Origin: Methanobacteriaceae archaeon
GTDB lineage: Archaea; Methanobacteriota; Methanobacteria; Methanobacteriales; Methanobacteriaceae
DNA: 54,044 nt
Assembly: GCA_030539615.1 (NCBI GenBank)
Contig: JAUNXU010000002.1
Location: forward strand, 1-54,044
Direction of reading: 5' to 3'
This document shows, piece after piece, positions 16,424 to 26,167 of the stretch (the first letter of the stretch is position 1; each line of letters starts with the position of its first letter). The notes beneath the pieces were generated by a model. It ran no database searches. It had not been told where the DNA came from and saw nothing but the letters and a program-made list of their open reading frames with translations. Position numbers and translations under genes: made by a program.

Positions 16424-17494
16424 TTATTCGTCTATAAGTACTACTGGTTTAATTAAATCTCTTGGTTTATCTTTCATAAGCATTAAAGCATCTTCAACTT
16501 TGTCAAGTCCATTGAACTTGTGGGTAACTAAGGATTCAGGATCTATACGTCCATGTTGTACAAGACTTGCTAATCTTTCCATTCTTACTTTTCCACCAGG
16601 ACAAAGACCTGTAGCAATATCTATGTTTGCCATTCCACATCCCCATGCTTCTCTTGGAAGTGGTACTACATCTGCTCCACTTAAATAGTTTACATTAGAA
16701 ATTACTGAACCTGCTTTTGCCATTTTTACTGCTTGAGGCCAAACATCCATATTTCCTCCAGCAATAATTACTGCATCTACACCTTCACCATCTGTTGCTT
16801 CTCTGATTTGTTCATCAATTTCTCCTTCTTTATAGCTAATAATGTCTGTTGCACCATATTCTTTAGCTACTTTTACACAGTTTGGCCTAGTTCCTACTGC
16901 AAATATTCTTCCTGCACCTAATAATGCTGCTCCTCCAACAGCTGATAATCCTACAGGTCCGATACCTATAACAGCTACAGATGCTCCTAATTTAATTTTA
17001 GCATTTTCTGCACCCATCATTCCTGTTGAAAACATATCAGATAACATTACTGCTGCTTCAGGTTTCATACCTTCAGGAAGTTTTGCTAGATTTGCATCAG
17101 CTAAATTTACGTGGAAATATTCACCAAATACACCATCTTTGAAATTTGAGAATTTCCAACCACCTAATGGTTGAGTTGTTTGTGAAGAAAATCCTCTTTG
17201 TGCTGCTTCATCTTCCCAATCTGGGGTAATTGCTGGAACAATAACTTTGTCTCCTGGTTTAATATCTACTACATCTTCACCAACAGTATCTACAATACCC
17301 ACTGCTTCGTGACCTAGAATCATATCACGACGATCACCGATTGCACCTTCCCATACTGTGTGAATATCTGAGGTACATGGAGATAATGCTAATGGTTTAA
17401 CTATTGCATCTCTACGTCCACATTTTGGTTTTTCTTTTTCTACCCATCCAACTTCATTTAGTCTTTTCATTGCAAATCCTTTAAATTTTGTCAT
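16424..17494 (-). CDS. adh: NADP-dependent secondary alcohol dehydrogenase, zinc type
   Basis: This enzyme of about 356 residues oxidises an alcohol (isopropanol, ethanol or similar) with NADP. It closely resembles the well-known Thermoanaerobacter and Clostridium secondary alcohol dehydrogenases along its full length, for example PCTSDIHTVWEGAIGDR, GHEAVG, VPAITPDW and FGEYFHVN. The catalytic zinc ligands are Cys40, His62, Glu63 and an Asp near 153. The NADP site shows GIGPVGLSAVGG then GTRPNC, with a downstream Tyr in ISYKEG, as in NADP enzymes. I start it at the ATG at 17494, because the GTG at 17506 overlaps the AGGTGA ribosome site. The bacterial-type sequence suggests acquisition by transfer, although base composition is now local. 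With npdG downstream, alcohol-derived NADPH can feed F420. Substrate range is not visible. Confidence 0.93.
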   Translation of the reverse strand: MTKFKGFAMKRLNEVGWVEKEKPKCGRRDAIVKPLALSPCTSDIHTVWEGAIGDRRDMILGHEAVGIVDTVGEDVVDIKPGDKVIVPAITPDWEDEAAQRGFSSQTTQPLGGWKFSNFKDGVFGEYFHVNLADANLAKLPEGMKPEAAVMLSDMFSTGMMGAENAKIKLGASVAVIGIGPVGLSAVGGAALLGAGRIFAVGTRPNCVKVAKEYGATDIISYKEGEIDEQIREATDGEGVDAVIIAGGNMDVWPQAVKMAKAGSVISNVNYLSGADVVPLPREAWGCGMANIDIATGLCPGGKVRMERLASLVQHGRIDPESLVTHKFNGLDKVEDALMLMKDKPRDLIKPVVLIDE

Positions 17495-18281
17495 TTTTGG
17501 TTTCACCTATATATTTTTTTAAATATTTTTTATTTATTTTTTAATTTAATATATTTAAGCTATTTAATACAATAAGAATATACCTGCTTTTTATTGTATT
17601 TTATTTTATTCAAAATTTAATTATTATTATGGACTAGGATATTTTCAATTTTATTAACTAAATATTCAGTTTTAGAAAAATGAAATACATGTAAACTAAT
17701 TTTGGTTTGTAGTACTTTTTTTTTATTTTAAAAATATTCTAGTTTCATATTCCTATTTATAATGTTTAATCTATATAAATCTACTTAGAAAAAATATGGA
17801 TTTTTAATAGTTTAAATTAACTTTAACAGCTTTATAATCACTAAAATAGTTTTATTAAATTAGATTATTCTATTTATTCTTTTATTTTATTTTTTATTTT
17901 ATAATTTATCTATATAGTAAGATTATAGATTAGTTGATTTTTATTTTAGTGTTTTTGATTGATTTTTTTTAAATTTATAGTTTTCTTTCAACTAATTAAA
18001 GCTATTTTAATAAAAAGAAATTATTAACTCTTTTAAAAAAATAGTCATTAATTTAAGTAGAATTATTTTAGAATCTAAGAAAAAATAAATATTAAAAAAT
18101 TTTAAATCCAAACAACTAATTTTTAAATCAACAATACTAAACTAAATTAAAATTAAAAGCTTAAAAAAAGAAGAGGTAATTGGAGTTGGAATCACTTTAA
18201 AAAATTCTTTATAAAAATCAAAAGTCAGTATTTGATCAAATAACTTTAAAACCTCTTAATAATTACTTAATAAATTTTCAA
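17495..18281. other. Long gene-free region between adh and an unknown gene
   Basis: I see no gene in these 787 bp of AT-rich DNA. The part next to adh holds its ribosome site and AT-rich promoter candidates. Near the other end, AAGAGGT (18171-18177) and ACCTCTT (18251-18257) are complementary and enclose a 14-bp palindrome, TATTTGATCAAATA (18229-18242). They lie downstream of the - strand gene ending at 18282 and may form a structured 3' end. Confidence 0.5.
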
Positions 18282-18746
18282 CTAACAACAACCACCATGA
18301 CTATGATGATGTAATTCATGTTTTATAGGTATATTCCGTGGAATATTCAATTGTTTTAGTTTATCAAATAATAATCCGATCATAATTTCTAATTGAAAAT
18401 AATTATAATAAATATCAGAGTTTTTAATATATTCTTCCATATCTTCAAATTCAGAGTTATCTTTTTTATTTGTTATATTCCATTCAATATCTAATTCTAA
18501 TAATGAAATTAATTCTTCTTTAATCTCAAGAATCATATCCTCTTTTTTATGAGTTTCATCTCTTATAATAATAAATTTTTCATTATCTTCATCAGTTAAA
18601 TTATAAAGTTCTTCATAAGTAATAAGATCATTATATTTAGATAATTTAGAATACATAGATTCACATTCATTCAAAGATTTTTTTATATTTTGTTCTATAT
18701 TTTTAAATTGTTTTAATTTAGCTTCATTAGCTTCTTCCATTAACAT
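18282..18746 (-). CDS. Unrecognised acidic protein with His/Cys tail
   Basis: This protein of about 154 residues is predicted to be mostly helical and acidic, with probable coiled coil in the first half (EEANEAKLKQFKNIEQNIKK). Its striking feature is the C-terminal tail HELHHHSHGGCC, with five His and two Cys in twelve residues, which looks able to bind metal such as Ni, Zn or Co. I place the start at the ATG at 18746. An in-frame GTG at 18761 overlaps the AGGTG ribosome site and is unlikely. It is transcribed away from the two following unknown genes. I do not recognise the family. Metal storage, delivery or sensing is a guess from the tail alone. Confidence 0.6.
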   Translation of the reverse strand: MLMEEANEAKLKQFKNIEQNIKKSLNECESMYSKLSKYNDLITYEELYNLTDEDNEKFIIIRDETHKKEDMILEIKEELISLLELDIEWNITNKKDNSEFEDMEEYIKNSDIYYNYFQLEIMIGLLFDKLKQLNIPRNIPIKHELHHHSHGGCC

Positions 18747-18977
18747 TGTTACAATCAACACCTATATTTTTTTTAAAAATAAAAAAATATTTTTTTATTA
18801 AGATTATATTTACATATTCACTTTTTTTAATATTTAAATACTATATATAAATCATAAAAAATTTATGATGTTAATTATATATTTTGTTATATAATTAATA
18901 AATTTTAAAAAAAAGATCTAATATACATTAATTAAAAAGAATTTTCTATTTCAAATTTATTGAAGGTGATTAATTTA

Positions 18978-19496
18978 ATGCAAGACATAACAGATGAAAA
19001 AAATATTGAATGGGAAGAAGAAGATCCGGAAGATTATATATCTATTAATGCAGATCATGCATTGCTAAAATCAGTTCAGATATTATTTAAATCAGAATCT
19101 GAAGTTGAAGTATTTTATAATGGTTTATTAAAATCAATAAATCATAATAAAAAATTAAAAAAAGATCCTGATAATCGAGAAGAAACAAATAAAGTTTTAT
19201 TAAATGAATTATTAAAATATTTTAAAATAGATAAAATTAATACCGTAGTACGAGCTGTTAAAGAAAATAAAAAAATAGAAAAAGTAGTAACAAAAGAAGA
19301 AAAAGAAACTGAAAAAATATTAAAAAAAGTATTTCCGGATAATAACGAATTTAAAAAATTTATAACATTATCTACAAGATATATGATGGAAAATAAAGAA
19401 GAACCATTACAAGCAACGGTAAAATCAATGATTAATCTTGGAAAGACAAAAAGTCAAATTTTGGAAATAACTAGTATACTAGATAAATTATTTTAA
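18978..19496 (+). CDS. Unrecognised helical protein (172 residues)
   Basis: This is a highly charged, Lys/Glu-rich, probably all-helical protein with no cysteine, membrane span or signal peptide. The start is the ATG at 18978, with AAGGTGA (18963-18969) 8 nt upstream; an in-frame TTG at 18960 precedes that ribosome site. The last 60 residues (NNEFKKFITLSTRYMMENK to SILDKLF) look like a compact helical domain. It is followed 21 nt later by another charged helical gene, and the two are probably cotranscribed. The divergent gene upstream has a metal-binding-like tail. Function unknown. Confidence 0.6.
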   Translation: MQDITDEKNIEWEEEDPEDYISINADHALLKSVQILFKSESEVEVFYNGLLKSINHNKKLKKDPDNREETNKVLLNELLKYFKIDKINTVVRAVKENKKIEKVVTKEEKETEKILKKVFPDNNEFKKFITLSTRYMMENKEEPLQATVKSMINLGKTKSQILEITSILDKLF

Positions 19497-19517
19497 TAAA
19501 AATTAAGAGGTATTTCT

Positions 19518-19760
19518 ATGGAAGAAAAAAATATAACTGAACTATTTGAAAATTTTGCAATAGAAAAAGAAGAAAAAATTAAAGAATTAGGTATGACAAA
19601 AGAAGAATTTATTCAAACAGCAACTGAATGGACAAAAACAGAAGAAGGAAAATTAGAAATACAAAAATTTATATTAGAACAAGAAGTTGAAAAATTAGAG
19701 TCACAAATAGAAAAAAAACAGGTTGAAATTAAATATATTGAAGTGCAATTAAATAAGTAA
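19518..19760 (+). CDS. Unrecognised short coiled-coil protein (80 residues)
   Basis: This 80-residue protein is very rich in Glu and Lys. Residues about 45-80 (LEIQKFILEQEVEKLESQIEKK) form a clear heptad-like coiled coil, so it probably makes dimers or binds a helical partner. An AGAGGT ribosome site lies upstream at the right distance. It follows the 172-residue gene by 21 nt in the same direction, forming a likely two-gene operon. Function unknown. Confidence 0.55.
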   Translation: MEEKNITELFENFAIEKEEKIKELGMTKEEFIQTATEWTKTEEGKLEIQKFILEQEVEKLESQIEKKQVEIKYIEVQLNK

Positions 19761-20065
19761 TTTTTTTATAATTGTTATGTATTACATTCTTATTTTTCAT
19801 TATTTTTTAAAACGTTATCTTTTTTTATATAGTTGTAGTTAGAATCTATATTTATTTTAACCGATTCTTTGTTTAAAATTAATCTTATCATTTTTTTTAT
19901 AAAAATTTATATCATGGTATATATTAATCTTTATTAAAATTTATTATTTGTTAAAATATATAATAAAATAATTAAAAAATATTATCTTTTTAAAAAAATA
20001 GAGATTTAAGAGATCTAAAAAAAAAGAAAGGAAAATAAAAAAGATAAAAAAATAAATGTTGCTAT
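19761..20065. other. Convergent intergenic region with ATP synthase terminator
   Basis: No gene is visible. Reading the - strand, a hairpin overlaps the atpD stop codon (about 20057-20081, arms GTTGCTATT and AATAGCAGC, with one G-T pair). It is followed by T-rich runs over 20000-20055, which is the probable end of the ATP synthase transcript. The + strand side has oligo-T runs just after the coiled-coil gene. Confidence 0.5.
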
Positions 20066-20731
20066 TTATTCAATAGCAGCATCTGCTTTTTCATGAGCTT
20101 CCATAGATTTTTTAATAACTTTTAATCTTACGAAGCTTTCCCGTTCCATTTCTTCTAGTCTCATTTCAATATAACTTACTGTATTTTTAATTCTTGGAAT
20201 AACTACATGTTCTAAAGAGTTAACTCTTCTTTTAGTAGATTCCACTTCACTAGCTAAAAGAATAATTGTTTTTTCTATTTCACCTAATTCAATAATTAGT
20301 TTAATAGATTCTTCAAATTCTTTAGCTGCAATATCGAGATTTACTGATGTTTCTGTAAAGCCATATCCACGACTTATAAGATTACTTTTAGTTGTTTGAC
20401 TTTTAACTACAGGTACTGAAACACCCATTATACTTCTAGAAGTAATTTCAAGATCTACAGATTCTTGTACAGATAAAGCAGCTCTTTTTACTGCTAAGTC
20501 TCCCATGTCTATTTGAGCTTTATTTAATTCACTATAAGCTATTGCTAATTTTGCTTTGACTTCATCTCGTGATCCTTTTACACGTTCTAGAATTTTGAAA
20601 AATTCCATAATAAGTGCATTTCGTTTTTCTTTAAGAAGACTATGACCTTTAACAGCTAGTTTTTCCCTATCTTTTAAGTCAAGAAGTTCCATTCGTGTTG
20701 GATTAATTCCTTCCATTATTTCGTCTGCCAT
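20066..20731 (-). CDS. atpD: A-type ATP synthase subunit D
   Basis: Subunit D forms the central rotor shaft inside the A3B3 head. The 221-residue length is usual. The start [21 protein letters not shown] is the family signature. The protein is two long helices (about 1-75 and 120-210) with a Gly-containing connection, as expected for the antiparallel coiled coil. A GGAGACC ribosome site lies before the ATG, and the gene is 82 nt after atpB, the last gene of the operon. A terminator-like hairpin with T-runs follows. Confidence 0.93.
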   Translation of the reverse strand: MADEIMEGINPTRMELLDLKDREKLAVKGHSLLKEKRNALIMEFFKILERVKGSRDEVKAKLAIAYSELNKAQIDMGDLAVKRAALSVQESVDLEITSRSIMGVSVPVVKSQTTKSNLISRGYGFTETSVNLDIAAKEFEESIKLIIELGEIEKTIILLASEVESTKRRVNSLEHVVIPRIKNTVSYIEMRLEEMERESFVRLKVIKKSMEAHEKADAAIE

Positions 20732-20813
20732 TGTATTCGGTCTCCTCTATTGAATTTTTTTATTATTATTTACTTTTATTAAATATATTGATGTTAAGAA
20801 TAATAATTAATTA

Positions 20814-22217
20814 TTATTCTTTATCAGTTTTATTTTCTGGTAAATATTTTTCAATATGTTCATCTTTTACACGTTTAAGCTCAGTTGTAGGTAGAACAGA
20901 TAATAACTCCCATCCAAGATCTAATGTTTCTTGGATTGATCTATCCTCATCTTTACTTTGTGTTATGAATTTGGATTCGAATAAGTCAGAAAATTCAAGG
21001 AATTTTTTGTCACGGTCAGTAAGTGCTTCTTCTCCAACTACAGCAGTTAAATCACGAAGGTCACGACCTTCAGCATATGCTGCATATAATTGATCTGAAA
21101 CTCCACTATGGTCTTCTCGTGTACGATCTCCACCAATACCTCCACTCATTAATCTTGATAGTGATGGTAATACATCTACAGGTGGGTATAATCCTTTACG
21201 TTGAAGATCACGACTAAGTACAATTTGTCCTTCTGTAATATATCCAGTTAAATCCGGAATAGGGTGAGTAATATCATCCTGTGGCATTACAAGAATAGGC
21301 ATTTGTGTAATTGATCCTTCTTTTCCATGTATACGTCCTGCTCTTTCATATATAGTAGAAAGGTCAGTGTACATGTAACCAGGGTATCCTCTACGTCCAG
21401 GTACTTCTTCACGAGCTGAAGAAATTTCCCTTAATGCTTCACAGTAGTTAGTTATATCAGTTAATATAACAAGTACGTGCATACCTTTTTCAAATGCAAG
21501 GTATTCTGCAGTTGTTAATGCCATTTTAGGTGTTAATATTCTTTCAATAGCAGGATCATCTGCTAAATTCATGAATACAGTTACTCTTTCAAGTGCTCCT
21601 GTTTGTTCAAATTCATTCATGAAGAAGTTTGCTTCTTCGTGAGTAATTCCCATTGCTCCGAATATAACTGCAAATTCACTATCTTCACTAATAACCTTTG
21701 CTTGTCTTGCAATCTGAGCTGCAAGATCATTGTGAGGTAATCCTGAACCTGAAAATATAGGTAATTTTTGTCCTCTTACAAGAGTGTTCATTCCATCAAT
21801 AGTTGATATACCTGTTTCAATAAATTCTGCTGGAAATTCCCTTGCAGAAGGATTCATTGGTGCACCATTTATATCTAATTCTTGATCTGGTATAATTTCT
21901 GGTCCACCATCAATAGGTTTTCCTATACCATTGAATATTCTTCCAAGCATGTCTGTGGATACTCCAATTTTTGCAGTTTCTCCTGTGAAACGTACTTTTG
22001 TAGTATCTGTGTTTAAGTCACTTGTTCCTTCAAATACCTGAATAACAGCTATGTCATCTTGTACCTCTAGAACTTGACCAGATCTTTGATCACCATTAGG
22101 TGTTTCAATGTCTACAATTTCGTTGTAAGCTACTCCTTCAACATCTTGAACAACCATTAGAGGTCCTGAAACTTCTGAAACAGTAGTGTATTCTCTTGTT
22201 TTAATATCTACATTCAT
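20814..22217 (-). CDS. atpB: A-type ATP synthase subunit B (regulatory, non-catalytic)
   Basis: Subunit B alternates with A in the hexameric head and shapes the nucleotide sites without catalysis. The 467 residues start with [16 protein letters not shown]. As in other B subunits the canonical Walker A is replaced by [55 protein letters not shown] and [11 protein letters not shown] follow. Its start overlaps the atpA stop by 4 nt (ATGA), so translation is coupled. This ensures similar amounts of A and B. Confidence 0.96.
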   Translation of the reverse strand: MNVDIKTREYTTVSEVSGPLMVVQDVEGVAYNEIVDIETPNGDQRSGQVLEVQDDIAVIQVFEGTSDLNTDTTKVRFTGETAKIGVSTDMLGRIFNGIGKPIDGGPEIIPDQELDINGAPMNPSAREFPAEFIETGISTIDGMNTLVRGQKLPIFSGSGLPHNDLAAQIARQAKVISEDSEFAVIFGAMGITHEEANFFMNEFEQTGALERVTVFMNLADDPAIERILTPKMALTTAEYLAFEKGMHVLVILTDITNYCEALREISSAREEVPGRRGYPGYMYTDLSTIYERAGRIHGKEGSITQMPILVMPQDDITHPIPDLTGYITEGQIVLSRDLQRKGLYPPVDVLPSLSRLMSGGIGGDRTREDHSGVSDQLYAAYAEGRDLRDLTAVVGEEALTDRDKKFLEFSDLFESKFITQSKDEDRSIQETLDLGWELLSVLPTTELKRVKDEHIEKYLPENKTDKE

Positions 22218-23971
22218 TGTTCTGCCTCATTACATTGTTTTGTTATATCCGCTTTAATTTGAACTATTCTTTCGTCAAATTCATTTTCTGGGATATATTT
22301 CATTTTTCCTAGATCGGTTCTTACACTTAAGTTAACTAATGCATTTACTGGAGCTCCTGCTGCTAGTGATGCACTTGCTGTAGTGTTGTAATGTAAGATT
22401 GCTTTTAACATATTATATTGTTTTGTTGGTGAACAGTATGTATCTGTATCATCAAATGCATTTTGTTGTAAGAAATCTTCTCTTAACATACGTGAAGCTT
22501 CAAGAGTTACTTGTTCTTTATCAGGTAAAGCATCTGGACCTACTAATTGTACAATTTCTTGTAATTCTGATTCTTTTTGTAGTAAAGCCATTGCTTCGTT
22601 TCTCATATCTCTCCAATCATCACCAATTTCACGATTCCACCATTTACCTACACTGTCAACATACAATGAATAACTTTGTAACCAGTCAATAGATGGGAAG
22701 TGACGTTTATCTGCTAAAGAAGAGTCTAATGCCCAGAACACTTTAGCAATACGTAATGTATTTTGTGTAACAGGTTCTGATAAATCTCCTCCAGGAGGTG
22801 ATACTGCTCCTACTACAGTTACTGATGATTCAGCTTTATGACTTCCTTTTGTGATAATTCTTCCTGCACGTTCATAGAACTGAGCTAATCTAGATGCAAG
22901 ATATGCTGGGTATCCTTCTTCCCCAGGCATTTCTTCTAGACGACCAGAGATTTCTCTCATAGCTTCTGCCCATCTTGAGGTTGAATCTGCCATAAGTGCT
23001 ACATCATAACCCATATCTCTGAAATATTCTGCTATAGTAATACCTGTGTACACACAAGCTTCCCTTGCAGCTACCGGCATGTTTGATGTGTTAGCAATTA
23101 ATACTGTACGATCCATTAATGGATTTCCACTTTTTGGATCTTCAAGTTCTGGAAACTCTGTAAGTACTTCAGTCATTTCGTTTCCACGTTCTCCACATCC
23201 AACATATACAACTATATCAGCATCTGCCCATTTAGCTAATTGTTGTTGAGTAACAGTTTTTCCAGACCCAAATGGCCCTGGCATTGCTGAAGTTCCTCCT
23301 TTTGCTAAACAGAAGAAAGTATCTTGAGCTCTTTGTCCTGTAATTAGTGGAAGATCTGGATCAAGTTTTTTATCATATGGTCTTCCTACTCGAACAGGCC
23401 AAATTTGCATCATTTGTATTTCTTCAATACCGTTTTCAGTTTCTACTTCAGCTATTTTATCAACAACTGTGTATTTTCCTTGATTTACAATTGATTTTAA
23501 AGTTCCACTGATTTTAGGTGGTATCATAATTTTGTGAACAATAGCGCTTGTTTCATTTACTGTTCCTATGATGTCTCCACCGTTTACTTCAGTTCCTTGT
23601 TTAACTGTTGGTTCAAATAACCATTCTTTTTCTTTATCTAATGCTGGTACATCAACCCCTCTAGGTAGATAGTCACCAGATAAACTTTTAATTTCATCTA
23701 ATGGTCTTTGAATTCCATCATAGATTGATTTTAGTATACCTGGTCCTAATTCTACTGAGAGTGGTCCTTCTGTACTTTCAATTTTTTCTCCTGGTTTAAT
23801 ACCAGCAGTTTCTTCATAAACTTGTATTGTGGCTGTGTCGCCTTCAAGTTCGATAATTTCACCTATGAGTCCTATGTCACCTACACGAACCATTTCGTGC
23901 ATCTGAGTACCTTTCATGTCTCCACCGACAATAACTGGACCTGCAATTTTAATTATTTTTCCTGTGATCAT
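22214..23971 (-). CDS. atpA: A-type ATP synthase catalytic subunit A
   Basis: Subunit A carries the catalytic sites for ATP synthesis or hydrolysis. The 585 residues contain the archaeal P-loop [11 protein letters not shown] (about 232-242), the non-homologous insertion typical of A/V-type subunits (about 110-190, with [15 protein letters not shown]), the catalytic-site region [11 protein letters not shown], and [20 protein letters not shown]. There is no intein. It overlaps atpF upstream and atpB downstream by 4 nt each, so the three are translationally coupled. Full-length and intact. Confidence 0.97.
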   Translation of the reverse strand: MITGKIIKIAGPVIVGGDMKGTQMHEMVRVGDIGLIGEIIELEGDTATIQVYEETAGIKPGEKIESTEGPLSVELGPGILKSIYDGIQRPLDEIKSLSGDYLPRGVDVPALDKEKEWLFEPTVKQGTEVNGGDIIGTVNETSAIVHKIMIPPKISGTLKSIVNQGKYTVVDKIAEVETENGIEEIQMMQIWPVRVGRPYDKKLDPDLPLITGQRAQDTFFCLAKGGTSAMPGPFGSGKTVTQQQLAKWADADIVVYVGCGERGNEMTEVLTEFPELEDPKSGNPLMDRTVLIANTSNMPVAAREACVYTGITIAEYFRDMGYDVALMADSTSRWAEAMREISGRLEEMPGEEGYPAYLASRLAQFYERAGRIITKGSHKAESSVTVVGAVSPPGGDLSEPVTQNTLRIAKVFWALDSSLADKRHFPSIDWLQSYSLYVDSVGKWWNREIGDDWRDMRNEAMALLQKESELQEIVQLVGPDALPDKEQVTLEASRMLREDFLQQNAFDDTDTYCSPTKQYNMLKAILHYNTTASASLAAGAPVNALVNLSVRTDLGKMKYIPENEFDERIVQIKADITKQCNEAEQ

Positions 23972-24288
23972 TTTACCATCTCTACCCCAATAACCTTTTT
24001 GATAAGTTCATTCATTGGGTCAGATTCTTTCTCTATTGAACCTGACTTATCCGGTACTTCTATTATCATTGGTAATGCTTTAGATCCTGTGTATTTTTCA
24101 ATATCGTCTCTTAGTACATCCCCATATTTTTCAGTAATTATGATTATGGAATATTCATCTTTAACTAATTGTTTCAATGTTTTTTTAGCTTCTTCTGTAT
24201 CACGTACAGGAAATCCACTTTTTATTCCTCCAAGCATGAAACCAGTTACTGAATCTGGATCAGCCATTATAGCTATATCGTTTTTCAT
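23968..24288 (-). CDS. atpF: A-type ATP synthase subunit F
   Basis: Subunit F sits on the central stalk next to D and can regulate ATP hydrolysis. The 106-residue protein has the family pattern [18 protein letters not shown] at the start and [12 protein letters not shown] in the middle, giving a small Rossmann-like domain, then a C-terminal helix reaching towards the head. It overlaps atpC and atpA by 4 nt each. Confidence 0.93.
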   Translation of the reverse strand: MKNDIAIMADPDSVTGFMLGGIKSGFPVRDTEEAKKTLKQLVKDEYSIIIITEKYGDVLRDDIEKYTGSKALPMIIEVPDKSGSIEKESDPMNELIKKVIGVEMVK

Positions 24289-25442
24289 AATAACATATCC
24301 TTAATTTCTGATGTTGGTATTCCACTTACACGTTTACTTCTACTAATAACTTTAAGATTTTTAATTTCAATTTCTTTTTTATTTAAGTACCCTACAATTG
24401 GTCCTATACCGAATGGTTTTTTCTTAAAGATATTATCTGCAACTTTTCTTTCGTGTTGATCTAAAGCTTTTTCAAATGGTGCTATTGAATTAGTTTGATT
24501 GAATTCAGGAATATGTTCTGAGACAATTTTCCCATAAACTGTTCCTTCAATACTACTTAATACACTATTTAAATCTTCAGCTTCCATTAATTCTTTTAAT
24601 TTCCATTCTCGAAGTTGATAACCTGCTGATATGGCATAATTATGAATTTCTTCATATTTTAATCCATCTGCTTTAGCTCTTAAGATAATTTTTAAATTAG
24701 TAATATCAACTTTTGTACCTATGTAATTATGTAACATTCGAGTATTATCATCTTCTTGACTTGAAGATTTTGTTAATAATTCTTTGTAATAATAATTATC
24801 TAAAGCTGCTTCTAATGATAAAAGGGTACCTTTCTCATTATAGTCAGGTAATGCATCTTCTAATATTTTTGCATAAGGTGTATTTTCAAGAGCAATTATT
24901 AATTCTTGTACATTATTTGCATCTAATAATTTATCTTGAATATCTTTTAATTCACCATATGGTACTAGAAAATCCATAGTTTCTTCTTCATTGAGTTTTG
25001 CTTCTTTGGCTATTAGGACACTTTTTATATTTTTAATATCCCACTCTTTAAGCATCACTTCAAATACTGGTTTAACAGTTTTTGGTGTGACTCTTGCTAA
25101 TAAATCAGAAGTTTCAGCTAAATTAGTGTCTAGAGCTTTTTCCATATTGAATTTATCAATATATTTTGCATATTCTTTAGAACCTCTTAAATAATTTTTC
25201 ATTTCTTCAGAACTATCTGTTTCGGTTATTTCAGAAATTTGTTTACTATTGAATAAAGATCCAATTCGGGCTCTTATACGAGCATTTGGATATGTGTATG
25301 GGTAATATTCCATTAATGGTCTAAATGTAATAACTACTATTATAGCACCTATTATAGCTAGTACCATAAACAATAATCCTATGAATGCTTCAGGAGAAGG
25401 GAATCCTATGGATGTTAATATTGCAGTAATGCTTTCTACCAT
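24285..25442 (-). CDS. atpC: A-type ATP synthase subunit C
   Basis: Subunit C (homologue of eukaryotic V-ATPase subunit d) is the funnel that couples the central stalk to the rotor ring. The 385-residue protein has an unusual N-terminal hydrophobic segment (about 15-40, FIGLLFMVLAIIGAIIVVI) seen in methanobacterial versions. It is followed by YPNARIRARIGSLF and three helical repeats (for example ETSDLLARVTPKTVKPVF). It is 15 nt after atpE and overlaps atpF by 4 nt. Confidence 0.92.
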   Translation of the reverse strand: MVESITAILTSIGFPSPEAFIGLLFMVLAIIGAIIVVITFRPLMEYYPYTYPNARIRARIGSLFNSKQISEITETDSSEEMKNYLRGSKEYAKYIDKFNMEKALDTNLAETSDLLARVTPKTVKPVFEVMLKEWDIKNIKSVLIAKEAKLNEEETMDFLVPYGELKDIQDKLLDANNVQELIIALENTPYAKILEDALPDYNEKGTLLSLEAALDNYYYKELLTKSSSQEDDNTRMLHNYIGTKVDITNLKIILRAKADGLKYEEIHNYAISAGYQLREWKLKELMEAEDLNSVLSSIEGTVYGKIVSEHIPEFNQTNSIAPFEKALDQHERKVADNIFKKKPFGIGPIVGYLNKKEIEIKNLKVISRSKRVSGIPTSEIKDMLL

Positions 25443-25457
25443 TTAATTTCTCCTCCT

Positions 25458-26081
25458 TTATTTAAAAATTATTTTAGCAACCTCTGATCGTAAATTCTTT
25501 TTAAATCGAAGCATACGGGCTTCAATTGTATTTTTAACTTCAATTTCTCCATCAGCTGTTCTTAATATTGCTCCACCTATAACATTAATAGGTTCTCCAA
25601 TACTGTATGATGTTGTTACACCTAGTTCAGAAGTAACATCTTTAGCAATATCTGTTACTACTTTTCCAGCTATACCAATATCGTCTTCTCTAACGAGTAA
25701 TTCAAGTTTTCCTCCACCTATTTCTAGGGAAGCTTCTTTAATCATTTTTCTTAATGAATCTACATATTCTGTAGATTTTTCAGATGCTTGTTTTTCAATT
25801 TTATCTGATGCTATTCTGAAAGATTTTTCAATTAATTCTTCTCTAGCTTCAAGTTCAGTTCTTCTAGCATTAACTTTAGCTTCGGAAATGATTTGTTGAT
25901 ATTTCATTCCTGCTTGTTTTTCAGTTGCTTCTAGAATTTTTGTTTTTTCAGCTTGAGCTGTTTTATTTCCTTCTTCAGATATTTTTTCACATTCTAATGA
26001 TGCTTTGGAGAGTATATCATCAGATTTTTTCTGAGCATCTTCCTTTATACTTGCTATTATTTTTTCTGTTCCAACGCTCAT
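25458..26081 (-). CDS. atpE: A-type ATP synthase subunit E
   Basis: Subunit E, with H, forms the peripheral stalk that keeps the head from turning. The 207-residue protein has an N-terminal Ala/Lys/Glu-rich helix (about 1-100, pairing with AhaH) and a C-terminal globular domain that binds the head, with GGAILRTADGEIEVKNTIEA as the recognisable signature. There is an 86-nt gap from atpK, the largest within the operon apart from the one before atpD, but no clear terminator within it. Confidence 0.93.
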   Translation of the reverse strand: MSVGTEKIIASIKEDAQKKSDDILSKASLECEKISEEGNKTAQAEKTKILEATEKQAGMKYQQIISEAKVNARRTELEAREELIEKSFRIASDKIEKQASEKSTEYVDSLRKMIKEASLEIGGGKLELLVREDDIGIAGKVVTDIAKDVTSELGVTTSYSIGEPINVIGGAILRTADGEIEVKNTIEARMLRFKKNLRSEVAKIIFK

Positions 26082-26167
26082 CTAGATTTTCCTCCGTAAA
26101 AACAATATTAATAAATATTAAAAAATAGTTTATATTTTTCCTATTTTTTAATTAATTATTATATTAC

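Noticed and set aside
17495-18281. A mobile element or decayed gene in the long gap upstream of adh
   Set aside because: No transposase-like reading frame, terminal repeats or target duplication could be seen. The sequence is plain AT-rich intergenic DNA.
20731-24304. Long + strand reading frames across the ATP synthase genes
   Set aside because: They are shadows opposite strongly conserved subunits B, A and F and do not resemble any protein.
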